Below are positions 13,925 to 27,600 of a stretch of 64,000 nt of DNA, one piece after another. Positions within the stretch are counted from its first letter, which is position 1. Every line of letters begins with the position of its first letter. The notes under the pieces were generated by a model. That model ran no database searches. It was not told where the DNA came from and was given only the letters and a program-made list of their open reading frames with translations. Both the position numbers and the translations under genes were made by a program. Origin of the DNA: Polyodon spathula (lineage: Eukaryota; Chordata; Actinopteri; Acipenseriformes; Polyodontidae); NCBI RefSeq assembly GCF_017654505.1, contig NC_054572.1:469364-533363 (forward strand). The letters run 5' to 3'.

Positions 13925-16540
13925 CTTTGGGGGTTGGAAACACACAGAGACGTCATTAAAATTACAAAACAAATCGCAGCGAAGCCACCGAGAAATTCCA
14001 GTTGGCTGGCACAACCCTTACAGAAATGATTGTACTGTATAACAGCATATTGGACACAGTGGAGTATATTCAATCGATCTAGATCGTCATTTAAAATCAA
14101 GCAAGCAGGGACCCCTTTGCATTTAATGTTCTGTTAAACACATAAAACACCTTTGTAAATTGTATATTGCTGTTTAGGTTAATTGAATGGTAACTGCAAT
14201 CTGTCTAGATCGCTTATGCGGTATTCATTTTTTTGTACAGCATGTAATGCGTAAAAATAGGCATTATTATAATGCAGTTTGTTGAAATACAGTATTGCAC
14301 TTAGAAATCCTCAACACATTAAGCATCTGCCCTGGCTATCAAACTGTGGCATATAAATATCCTACCTTATCTAGCTTTAAACAGAATTGCTAGCAATTGA
14401 ATAATATTCTGTGGTTTCTAGCAGTTTCTGACAACTGCTATGCTGACTGGAGCATGAAACCCTAACAAATTGTTTTTATTGTACATAAGTCCACAGGCAT
14501 TGGATCCAATTCCTGCATACCCATACACAATGAAAAATACCAAATGTCTACATTTGGTAAGAAAATCCCATGCATTTAACTGAAACACTTTTTCAACATC
14601 TGTTTAACAAATGGAACCAACAAATCCCATACCGATTAATTTGTCAGTGCAGTGCAAAAACGCGGGTTAGAGCCTAGTTAATATCTATCTGCTGGCGCAA
14701 AGAGCAGAGATTTTAGTTCAAGCTGTGGCATTCCTCCTCGGCAATCAATGTGCATGTCCTTGTGAACAAGAGCTGTTGAGCCAAACGCTCCCATTCCAAT
14801 TTCAAAAGCCGTGGGAACACAGGAAAACACAACGGAGATTGTTATTAGGTTAACTGTTCGGAGTCAAATTTTCAGAAAAAGTGATTTTGGTTTTCAGAAA
14901 ACATGAACTCGTGCCAACGCACTGAATGAGTCTCCAACATGCCACATGCAAGGGGTTACAAATGTGAACCGTGAAACACAAGTGACTTCAGGCAGAAACG
15001 AAGACACACGAGAGAGCCACAACAAGCAACAACCCCCCCCCCCCCCCATCCAGACATCTCCCCATTAGCCAGAAACACATGAATTAGCAGCACCACATAT
15101 TCAAATCAATGAAACGTTAAATAAATACAATTAGGGGTTTTAATCATGAAACTTTCTTTTAATCCATTAATTCGAACATGGGACTGGTTTATTAATCCGT
15201 TAGTTAGATATTGTATACATACCGTTTAATATACGGAAGTGTGGTAACACGGTTTAACCTAAAACATGCAGTAAAATAATAACAAACAAATAATCACAAC
15301 AGCTTTCAGTAAACGCCCTCTTGCTTTGCCCTCCCCCTTGAATAAGATGTTTACTGAAGAATTGTGAGTGTGTTTAATTTTATCATTAATTAAAAAAACG
15401 GTCAATCAGCATTTCTCAAAAACACGCTAACCTGTGTGATTAATTAATTAATGAATTAATTTAGATTTCTATTTCAATCTTTTAATAGAGATTAAAACCC
15501 CTGAATAAAATAAACAGTAAAAAATACAGGGTTCTGTAGCTGTGGGTTAGGTCCAGGGCTGTTACACACTCCATACCTTTCAAGAGACCTTCAATGGTCC
15601 AAGGAGAAAATAAAAGAGCACAACGACAAAGGGATAGGAAGAGAAAGACAGAAAACGAGGATAGAAAAGGAAAGAGTGAGGAATCCAGGATGATCGGTAA
15701 AACCTTTTGTTTAGCAAAACACAGGGAAGCAGGTCAGGTCCTACTGCTTCTCACAAGCAGACAAGCGTTTTGACTGATTCCTTCATCACACATGGGCTGA
15801 AGGAATTAGCCAAAGCGTTTGTACAGTTGAGCTGCTTATATGTTTTACACCTTTCGAATGCATGATGTAATGTGTGATGTTATGGATGAATCTCATTGCT
15901 TCGTCCTGAAAGAACATCTCTCATTTTTAACCTTCCTGTCGTACCGTATTGAGTTAAAAGCTTTGATAACCAGGCCTACCTCGCTAGCACAGCATAAGAA
16001 AAGTCTCTCAAGACAGGTATTGTTTTGCTGTTGGCCTTTGCCTTAACAGACGGTATCTTTACTTTAACTCAGGTGCGGCCTTCTTTATTTCTGCCACAAC
16101 ACTATGAGTTCACTTCCTGCGCTACAGGCAATACGACCCCACCGCAACAGGAAGTGAACAGAGAAACTGGAGGAAAACAAAGTCTGGAAAACAGGAAGAT
16201 CAGCAACCAGACAGTAAGGTGCTTGAGAGATTGTTGATGTGCCAGTGTTTTTTTTTTTTTTTTTCCAGCCATGGCTACTAACCCTTTTAACAGAAATAAA
16301 AGGCAATTTAAAAATGAAGTACCTGTTCTCATTCCTTACGCAAAAGCAGCATTTATGAAAAAAGGGAATCAAAATGAATGAAGGGTCAGAACAGAGGACA
16401 GGTAAGACTTGCAGAAGAATTCAGAGCAATATTCCTAAGAATATGTGGCAGAACTTTATACAGTGTTACTTTATACTTATCATGTGATCTGGTTACTGCA
16501 GGAGTGTAGATTATTTTTCAGTATTTAATTAATATATATA

Positions 16541-16616
<76 letters not shown>

Positions 16617-19600
16617 GTTATTTACTGAAATATATATAGTTTTTATTGAAACTTAAATCGTTAATACAAATCTCCTTGTTATAATAGAACAGTTTTGTGA
16701 TCACAAAACGGTTTGTGGCAGTAATTCAGTGTGGCATTTTGTTACATTTTCATTACACTGCAACTGCACAACTGCAATTTGCAACCAATGAATCTTAAAA
16801 AAATGCGCTACCAAAAGGGTGTAATAAAATCAGGTGGAAACGGGAAAGCAAAGGGGACAGCCAGCCTACAGCCACTAATATTGAAGAGATTATCTAGTCA
16901 TGTTCTAGCCTGTGTGCATTATCAACAACGTAGTCTGTCCTGCTTGTAAAGAAACAACACTGCTTCTATGGAAAAGGGCATACCTTTTTCCTTGAGCTAC
17001 AGACTGATAAAGCATCACATTCATTAGCCATTAAGGACAAATCTCAGCTCAATGGCTTTTCCTCATCTATCACAACCACCCTTTCAACTAACACTATCAC
17101 CAATTAAAGCAGCAGGTTTTGCTGTCCGCCAATGTATTTTCTACACTGGAAATAGTAAAAGAGACGTACCGGTAATCGAAAGACCCATCCTGGTCCTTAT
17201 GCTCCATGGGATCTAAAGGAAGGTCCTTTTTGTCCCGCACTGTAACATAAAGAATAACACCTGTTATTATATTCTGCTGACGCTAGACCAACACATGGAA
17301 ATGTATGTGTATAAAACCCTATACCAATAAAAACGCTAAATGCAACGATGCAGGGGTGACACAAGGACAAGGAAAGACTTCATGCATGCCTTGCAAGAAA
17401 ACGCCAAGGGATTTGAAAGACTTCAGCTTGAACAAGGACACGTCTGGAAGGATTTCGTCTGAAATCCTTTCTTATCAATGTGTCTTATAGTAATTGCACA
17501 GATTGATTTACTCTTACATTTATGGGACGATCCTGTAGATTTTGTTTTTGTATGGGATGATTTCCGTTATATATTGAGATTTTATCCTGGTGGATGAAAT
17601 AAATCTAAATAAAAAAAAAATGGATATAATTGGATAACTGCCTAACCGTACATATCAAATGGGCTAAGGGATACACATATATTTGCTTGTTTTGGCATGA
17701 CGGTCATAGTCAAGTTAAAATGCCCGTCCGGTCTGTCTGTCTGTCTGTCTGCCTGTCCGTCCCGTACCTGGATACTTGCCTCCGCGGCTCCTCTTTATGA
17801 AGCAGACGATGAGGAGGATCAGCACCAGAAGAGCGATGGCGCACATCAGCCCGATGAACCAGCCCTGGGTGGCGATGTCCACGTGGTCCTTGGTGTACGC
17901 TGTGATAGTGCGACGAGAGACAGAGAGAGAGAGGGAGGCTGTGAATCAATGAGGCTCTGGAAACCATTCATTCAGAGCCGGAAATACCAACCTGGGTCCC
18001 AGATTCAGGTCCATCCATCTCTACAACATCTTCATGTCTGACCTCTGAGCATTGTCACACACACAGGCCTTCATTCCCAGGCCTCAGAGCACTTCTATAA
18101 TTCACCTTCTCAGTTTCAGGCTCTTCAAACTTGAGAGAAATACACTCTCATTACAAATTCCACAACCTTCAGCTTAGCAGTACAAGGCGTCTAACTTGAA
18201 TCACTTCCAAAGGTTCTGTGAAGTGACAGGAACCCCCAGAAGTGTGAGCCCTGTGGAAAACTCAAGGTGGCGTGAGATAATCACTCCTCAAGACTGGAAT
18301 AATGTGAGACAGACAACTAGCACGGCTCACAAACCCATTTCTAACCTATGGATTTATGGAGATGATTTATTAAGTCACAAAGCCGGAACAGATAATCACA
18401 AGCATGTCTGATATGGCAAGAATTGTAGCTCTTTGCTTTCAGAGACCTATTCCTCCGGTATTTGTTTGAACTGAAGCATTAAGTCAACAACTTTTTACCA
18501 AAAAACAGCTTAAAGCACATTCCTGCTAAAATGCTCCTGCTGAACACTGCAGTGTAAATGAGTCAGTAGTATTAGTAGATAGCTGTTAATGTAGTTTGCT
18601 TTTACATAAATGGGATTTGAAAATAGTAATCTCCAATACTGTAGTTTTTCCAAGACATTCCACCCTTTTTTTAAGCAGCAAAAGCGCTGTCTTCATTTGT
18701 GGACAGCCTTGCCTGTGATGCTAGCCTCCAACCAGCTACATCACAGCTCCCAAGCTAAGGTCTAAACCCCTGTGCAAGAGTCAGGCCAGAGTTCCAAAGA
18801 TTCTACTCGCAAGTACTGCCAGCAGGGCTTCAGCCGCTAATACACAGCTTAAAAAAGCACTACACCAGCTTTAGGTTGAAAAGCCCCAGCACAGACACCC
18901 GAGTGGGGTTACAAGGGGGTGCCTGCCTCACCTGCGCTGGTCTCAAAGGGGACGGTCTTGCTGCTGATGAAGTCGTACTCTCGAGAGTAAACCCGCACAC
19001 TGTACTTGGCCCCCTCCGCCAGCCCGGCCAGCTTGACGGGGGTCTCGTGTTTGACCGTCACGCTTCTCACTGTCTTGTTACCTGAGAGATAAGAGACGGC
19101 CGTCACGGGAGCAAGAGGAGAAGGTGGGAGGCTCCACAGAGGCGAGCCGGGTCGCTAGGTAACACATGGCAGCGACAGGAAGTGCAATGGATTGTGGGAG
19201 CAATGAGTTCTGCTCCTGTTGAGTCTGGTGCTCGGCATTCTCTATTTGAGCAAAACATGTTGCCTTTTAATGGTGAAATCACAATGCTTTCAGTTACCTT
19301 AACATTTCAGGCATTTTTAATTGGAAATAGTTACATTTTAATTACAGTATAATTACGTATCAACTAAAACTGCAATGATACAGAAGCATGCGTAATTGCT
19401 TTGTAATTAGAGCTAGTTAACGTAAAGTGAAAACCAAAATAGTATACAAGTGTTTGGTTTATGCACAGCATGCACTGCCATCAGGTGCCCAACTGCTGTA
19501 ACTGCAGAAAGGATCTTAAAGGCATAGTCCGCTTCGAGCAACGAGGAACAGAAACCATATTTATTGTGGCCTTTTCTGGAATGTCAGTGATGTCATCGCC

Positions 19601-21567
19601 CCCTCTGGGTGTTTGTGATGTCATCACATAACGGGCACGCATCTGATGACATCAGAAAAAAAGAAAGACTTGTAGCATGCTGATGATGTCATCAACCCAC
19701 AGCAAAGCTCATGATGAAACTCCTAGTTTTTGGAATTCAAACCACTGGCTCGAGCCAGAGCTGGCCCTGGGATCGATCGCAGCCGAATCAACTGCCTGTT
19801 TTGATTGCAAACAAGAAGTTCCAACAACAGAATGCTGTTACTAGGATATCATGAGAACATAAAGACTTCCCGTCTAAGCATTTGTCCAGCTTCTTTAGAT
19901 TTTACTGAAAACAAAACTGTAACCAAATGTCTTTTACACAAAACGCCCAGATTCTCAAATCCCGTTAAATTCTCAAAGCTCTCTCTCTAAATGTCCTTCC
20001 AGTTTAAAAAAAAAAAAAGGTCTCAATAACGATTTGAAGGAAAACGCTTTGAGAATCCATTGCGTTGCGCTGTTTCAGAAGTGCTAAACATTCCAAAAAC
20101 CGCCGCTTGCAACAGGCTGATGATGTCGTCATTTCAAGTCACACTCATGATGTCATCCTCCTGCAGCAAGCTTGCAAAGACTGTGCAGCGCTCCACTTGG
20201 ACTCTAATGAATGGAGAGAAGGAGAGGGCAGGAGGAGGGCATGTAGGCAGGAAGCTCAGCCAGAATGCATAAATTACAAAGACAAAGAAGAAGGGCGTTT
20301 TGTAAAGCTCAGCGATATCCCTTTAGGAAACCCACAACACATGTCTCCATCTTCCAGAAGAACACTTCTACTGGTCCCCAACACTATCAACTGTTTTTCA
20401 AAGGCTTGGATTAAAATGACATCCCCTTTATGCTGTATTGTCCCTTTATATTTTATAGCTAAATTTGATTGAAGCTACGTATTTGAGAAATCACATTTAA
20501 AAAACGATCCTGCATGCAAACCCCATTATGAGCTGAAATTGTGACCCCGGTTAGGATTGCAGACTGGCAGAACTCGAGCTCTCCACCTGTCACTGATGGT
20601 GGAAGTTAACTAATCAGCATCCGGTGTGAAGGACGCGAGAGGCGGGTTTTAAACCTCAGACAACAGAAAAGAAAAATGTTGGCGGAACATGAGGGCTGTG
20701 AAAATATTATGCTGTCGGCGAAATACTGGAGGTTGGTAAACAGCAGTTTTACAAAAAAAGTGACTCTCATGAGTGATCGTTGACAGTGGCAGCCCCATGG
20801 TGCAGGTGGGTAAGACGAAGGGATTTAAACGTGATTCACCTGCAGAAATAAACCACCTGGAACTGGGAGTGATGGGAGAATCCCTGAGGGACAACAACTG
20901 AACTCAACTCACCCACCCAAGGACAGAAAGCACACAACTGACACATCAGCCAGGGCACAGCACTAGCTACAGTGTGACCGATAACTATTGCTATGAGCCA
21001 GATTCCTCCCCTTGAATGCCATCTTGGAAGGGAGCTCAGTCACAACCACAATTCAGGGGTGCTTTATTACTGTTTGTATCAGCTTAGGCATACAAAGAAG
21101 TAGAAGGCTGAAGAGCAGCTAAGGTTGTGCAAGGTTATTGTTTCACGTAGTGCTTCTTGTGTAGCAGGTGACAAACATAGAAGAAGCGCGGAGAGATGTT
21201 TCCTCAGAGAAGGACTGCCATTGAGCAAACCAAAGCAAGCCATGTTAAATGTTCTTAACTCAACTTAACTGTTCAATTTGTCTCAGCCTTCGAAGATGGC
21301 TTCCCCCTCCACCCCACCCCCAGCTGAAAGTCAAATCATCCACAGCTACTGGCGAGCAAGCTCCCAGTCCTTACTGTCGGTGTACTCAATGACAAACTCG
21401 GTGGCGTCGGGAAGGAAGTTGTGAGTCCAGCTGATATTAACATAGTTACTGTTAGGAGAGACCGTCAGGTTCCAGATCTTTCTGCTCACAGGGGTTTCTG
21501 TGCACAACCGGTTGGAGAGGCAGTGTTAATACAGAGGGGTGTGCAGGACAGGCACACAACCTCTCAC

Positions 21568-21617
<50 letters not shown>

Positions 21618-24600
21618 GGTTTCGAATCTTTAGAGTATATCACGTTATACTGCAGCAGCACAAGGCCCAAGCTGTGCTGCAGTGGCACCGAGGCACTTTA
21701 CATAACACCCTTGGCAAGACATTACATTACACTGCACCAGCGGCGTTCATGCAGAATGAACATAGTCCAGTTTTAGTGCAGTGGCATAAGACAAACGTAT
21801 GCAAACGTTAGACTGTTTTGCCACAAGCCTGGATTATACTGTATTGTTAAAAGACCACATGACAGTGCAGCTGGACAGAACAGCATGATACTGTAGTGGC
21901 AGATTTACTCTAGGGTAGCATCCGGTTATATTAATACAGCAGGAATTCAATTACCCTGCAGAAAGCACTAGATACAGTAGCACAAGAACATGCCAAAGAC
22001 CATATTATACTATAATAACACAAGATCCCGTCATACTGCAGCGTACATACTGTACAATTAAGGACTGAAACACATAACAGCGTACAGCAGAAATCCTTGT
22101 AAAACAGAACAAATTGACAAATGAAATACCACGCATTTGAATGTCAGTGATAGCTGACAAAGGACTCTTGGTTGTAGTCGTCATGGCGACAGTAGTAGCA
22201 GTGGGAGTTGGAGCTGGAGTAGTAGTAGTGGTAGTAGCAGCAGTAGTAGTTGTGGTGGTGGTGGTGCTGGGAGAGGTATCGGCGCTTACCAAAACCGTTG
22301 GGGTGGGTGGTAGCGATGGAACAACTAAAGAAGGGGAAAACATCAATATATTAACAGAAAAGAGCACAGAAATAAAAGAAATGAAACAATATTGATTTGA
22401 CATGAAGGCTTGTTGACCCCGGGCCTAGTTTGGCCTAGCCTGTGTACCAGGCAGAGGGCCTCAGTTTCACCTACTGGAATGCTGCTCAGTAAATGGAGCG
22501 TACATACAATGCTGATAATCACAAACGTTGGTTATACAATGACCATCGCAGGTCTGCCGGTTTTATTGTCAATTTGAGGGTCTGACCCCCGAAATGCAGA
22601 TGACTTGGGTGGTGTGCAGTGAAGCTGGTACCCAGGCTAGGGTTAGTCTGGACAGCCCAGGAATTCTAACATGCATCTTTTCAGTGATGACTGTCCAACC
22701 GTGCTTCCGATCACTGGAAGAGTATTCAGAACTCAAAGAGGCACACAGGGGCTGCGTTTTTAATTATCTCTTCCTAGACTGTCCTAAACTTGTAGGGATT
22801 AACAGAGAGCGAAAGGAGAGGAGATTCAAATATAAATTGGGAAAAAAAGTGGATTACTTGTCAAAAAGTCTTACATAACCCCATTACTGATTGTAATCGC
22901 CAAGTCTAACTTAAAACAGAAATTCCTTTTCAAATCTTTGGTTTCACCCATGTGCTACGCAAAGAAGTGTATCATAAGAAACTACAATTAATGTACAGCA
23001 TTATCATATTTTAGTTCCCAGGAGTTCAAGAAAAGATGCATGCTTTTCTATTTTCTATTTTAATATTTGCCCATTTAAAGCAACATTCTCCCAGCTGCAT
23101 TTGATAGTTTTATTGTCATCTGGAACAGAGCTGCCCTCGTCCTTGCACGTGCAATGCAGTCTCATCACCCACCTAGTGGCCAAGCCCTTCAACAGCAAGA
23201 TATTCAGCTTTTTAGCCCTGCGATATGTTCACACCTTTGAGGTCAATTTTTAAAAACTAGAAATAAACAAAAATCTGATTAAATTGAAACATGACGTGGT
23301 TTAAACCTTGCACTGAGACAAAGCTTAGTAAATCTGACCGTTTCTTAATCCCTTTCCCCATCTCCGTTTCTCAGGGTTCCTGGATCTTGATTAATCTCAC
23401 ACTAACGTGACTTACAATCAGATAGGAGCAGCTCTTGAAAGTCCTGGGATAATATTGCTTCATAAAACCAGTGGGCAATCCATGTCCTACCTCTTTTTAG
23501 CTGTATTAACAATATTAATGGGTCCACTTTTATTTTGCTGACATTATTTTAGTTATTCACTTTATTTTTTCTAATGTAGATGAACCACCACTGCATCCTG
23601 ATACTTTTGCTGTAGCTCACATGGTTGGAATGCCACTAGGAGTGAGTTTGACCTACAACACCAGGAAGTACTAGGAAGTAGCAACAACTTTTCATCTGCA
23701 GTGTCTTCTTTCAGATTTCAACATACTCCAAACTGAAATATAAAACACAAGCAAACGAACCAAAAGACCTACAGCAGAATTAAAAGGGGAAAGTGACAAT
23801 CTTGGATAGTGCTAATAGGAGGTAAGAAAATAGATTTTTCTTAGTAATCACTTTTAGCACCGTACACTTGAAAAAATTTATTTGACAAGCGGCGCTCATG
23901 CTTTTGCAAGAAAGATCATTGCTTTCTGTGCCACCAAAGCAGTTCATTTGCACAGTCAATAGTACATGCATGCATTGCTGAAGCTTAATCTCTTGCCAAG
24001 CTGAATCTCTTGCCACCAGTGCACAGAGAAAGGCAGTCATGCTCTCGCGGCCAGGAATCAAGAGAATTAAAGCAGCTGGCAAATGCTTGGATGATCATGA
24101 AGAATATGATCCAGTTTATAATTGCCAACCTTTACACCATGAGCTTTGGAATAGAATGACATCATGAGCTCATGAACGTTAACATCAAACAAGCAAAAAT
24201 ATTAGTCATGCCGTCATACACCTAAGTATCTCCGTTTTTTAGTTTCAACACATGAAACCAGAGAGTCGCCAACTAGCACCAGTGGATACGACTACTAGTG
24301 GGGAAAGGGTGCTGCTGTCTACCTGAAATGCCATTTCACAGAATAATTCAATGCACCTTTCAACAGGTTCTTGTTAATTATTGACTCCAATACAGAGGGA
24401 ACACAAGCTGTCGTAAATGGTCATGTTACAGAATTCAGAGAGTGCAGCAAGTATTTTTTTCTGTTCTGGACAGAATCCTAATATGAGGAATTGAAACACA
24501 TTACATGTTAGTGTTATTGACTCTAACCGCTAACCTTTTCAAACCTATTACTTTCTTCTGAGCTACTGGACACTGCATCTTCCATACTGCAGCCCAGGAC

Positions 24601-27600
24601 TCTAACCACTGAGCTGCTCAAACCCACTGCCTTCCACACTGCAGCCCAGCACACTAACCACTGAGCTACTCAAACCCACTCCCTTTCATTCTGCGTCCCA
24701 GTGTTTTAATCTTTTAATGGACAGGGTAACCCTGAAATTAGTTACCTGGACAAGACGCTTGATATTTTTGCAAAAGCATGCCAGTAATTAACAACAGACA
24801 AATACATTCTTAGTGAGGAGGCATTAGAAAGGAACACAGGGACGTTTTCCTGTAGTGTCGGTTTCAAACGCTGGTTTAGCCACATGCTCCGAGACAAACC
24901 CTACACAGAGGGCTGAGGGGGGAGTGATTGGAAGGCCGTCAGGGATCGGAATGAAGAACTGGAAAGGTCTCAGTCAGGATTTTGAGAGTTTGGATGGCCA
25001 TGCCAGTTGTTTTTGGAGCACATCTACAGTGCACAGAGACAACCACTAATTGTTGATATATGAGTGATTATTACATTAGGAATATTATTTGATAAGAGTG
25101 TGGTGTACCCTTGAAGTCTGGCCCACTGTGCTTCACAAATGCAGGACTCTCATGAACATGGGTTCAAGTTTTTCACTTCGATCTCTGAGGGTGAGGATCT
25201 ATAGAGTGTATAGTACAGACAGAGAGACAGACAGACAGGCAGACAGACAGCAAGACAGACAGACTGTGCAGTACAGCTAGAGGGCTGGTTCCAGTACAGT
25301 GCACAGGAAAGAGCTGCACAGTACATAGAGAGGAGCTCTGAGGTGCAACGATCCCAAACTACCTTTCAATCACCAATCACTTACCATGTTTGTTTTGATT
25401 TACTCCACGTTAGTGTGCTTTTTGGACATGTTTGAATTACATTTGTCACGAGCCACCCCATACAGGGGTTATCCTACACCAGGGGTGTCAAAAAGTGGGT
25501 TAATAAAATGAAACAAATGATATAGTTGTTTTCCCCAATAAGAAATATCGCATATGAATATATGGATCAATCATTGCATCCCTTTGATAAACTGGCTCTG
25601 TACTGGCTGACTCATTCACAGGCTGTGCTGCACAGACCTGGACGGAAGGGCAGACGGGCAGACAGCCAGACTCTGCCCATTTCCCGTTACCTACTCCAGC
25701 TGGTACAGTACCTGAGCTGGCATTCACTTCAGTCAACACCAATGGAGGGGGAAAAGGAGACAGGAGAGAGATAAGGAAAAGAAGGAAAAAAATACACACA
25801 GGAAGTAAAGGAGGTCGAGAAAGAGAAAAACAGTTAATAGGAAGAATGTTTGTCACACCACGAAGCAAATCCAAAAGAACATTATCTCAGCAATATCCAA
25901 CACAGAGAACACACAGACATGCAGAACCTGCACCGCACTGAAGAATCATACTCAACGACTGCAAAAACAGATTACTATAGCAGAACAATAATAATAACAC
26001 AAAACACCTTACACTTATACATTGCCTTTCATGATAAATGATCCCAGGGCATTCCACAATAAAATCATTCAAAAAAGAATCAAACGGCGTCATTATGGAA
26101 CCCATCAAAACCTTTTAAAATAAACTCTGGAGTGGATTTTCAAACATGAAGGAATAACTGAATATTGCATATGGACTAGCGACAAATAACTGCAACTAAT
26201 TCCATCTCAAATTACATGCAAAATGATTTTGGTGGCCTCACAAAACCACCACATTAAGCACAACTGTATCTACTGCAAGGTTCAGATTCCCAGTCCTCAG
26301 TTATAACTGCTAGGCCACCCTTCCTACAGCTGGAATTCAATCAGGGTCTCCCTTGTCCAGACTATAACCCCATCACCACTGCCAGGCCAGCTGCTATGGG
26401 CAGTATTTCTATCTCCCCTGCAAGGGTTAACCCAGGCCACGCAGCTCCTACCTTCGTTGGCGAAGTCGGGAGACTCCTCGATGTACACCTCTCCTGAACC
26501 CACTTGTGTCCGGGCGCTCAGATAGAACTTGTATCGCGTGTAGCGGTCACTTCGTCGCAGCGTGTAACTGGTGGTGTTGGCAGAGAGGTTCTCTGTTATC
26601 ATCTTTCCAGTCCGAGACCCATTCACTGAAAGAAAGAGGAGGCAGAGCTCGGACAGAGCGGGCACACACAGGTCGGATGGGAAGTGTGAACACTGTTCAG
26701 CTATAGTTTTATTCACAGGTCGGATAGGATGTGTGAACACTGTTCAGCTATAGTTTTATTCACAGGTCGGATGGGAAGTGTGAACACTGTTCAGCTATAG
26801 TTTTATTCACAGGTCAGATGGGAAGTGTGAACACTGTTCAGCTATAGTTTTATTCACAGGTCAGATGGGAAGTGTGAACACTGTTCAGCTATAGTTTTAT
26901 TCACAGGTCAGATGGGAAGTGTGAACACTGTTCAGCTATAGTTTTATTCACAGATCGGATAGGAAGTGTGAACACTGTTCAGCTATAGTTTTATTCACAG
27001 GTCAGATGGGAAGTGTGAACACTGTTCAGCTATAGTTTTATTCACAGGTTGGATAGGACGTGTGAACGCTATTCAGCTCACCAGTCTGGTACTTGAGGAG
27101 GTATCCTGTGATGATGCCGTTAGGCTCCACTGGGTGGTCCCAGTCCAGGTATATGGCGTCCACGTTCCTCTGCTGAATTCGTAAGTATTTTGGGACAGCA
27201 GGCACTGGAGAACAAGGAGACACATTAGCTGGTGTAACATATGTACTCCCTTATAAAAGATTACCACAGTAAATAGACAGAGTAGGTTAACAGTTTTTAG
27301 GTTTGCCATGTTTTTTTTTTTTCATACATGTGTAACCATACCTCTTTACCGTGCTTATCTATTAATTACCATAGTGTTACATGTTGCTTTTACTATGGTG
27401 CACTCTTGTAAGGGTTTATCCACTGGAACACTCCCAATCTGCTCAGAGAAATGGAATGTGAACACTGGAGCGTACCTCCTTCGGGGGTCTGGAAGTCCAC
27501 CGTGACGGAGGGAGGCCCCTCCCCCCTGCCGTTTACAGCCACCATATACAGCTTGTAGTTGCTGTAGGGGAAGAGACCGGACACCACGCCTGAGGGCCTG

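Noticed and set aside
16000..16016. AGTCTCTCAAGACAG as an alternative RSLE microexon
   Set aside because: On the minus strand the TCTTGAGAG core is not followed by a GT donor; the 15577-15588 site has both splice sites and the right phase.
21452..21688. Cys-Val repeat open frames over CA/TG tracts (also near 32353, 53737, 54640)
   Set aside because: Translations of dinucleotide repeats.
22141..22395. Val/Gly-rich plus-strand open frame
   Set aside because: Antisense shadow of the Thr-rich mucin exon.
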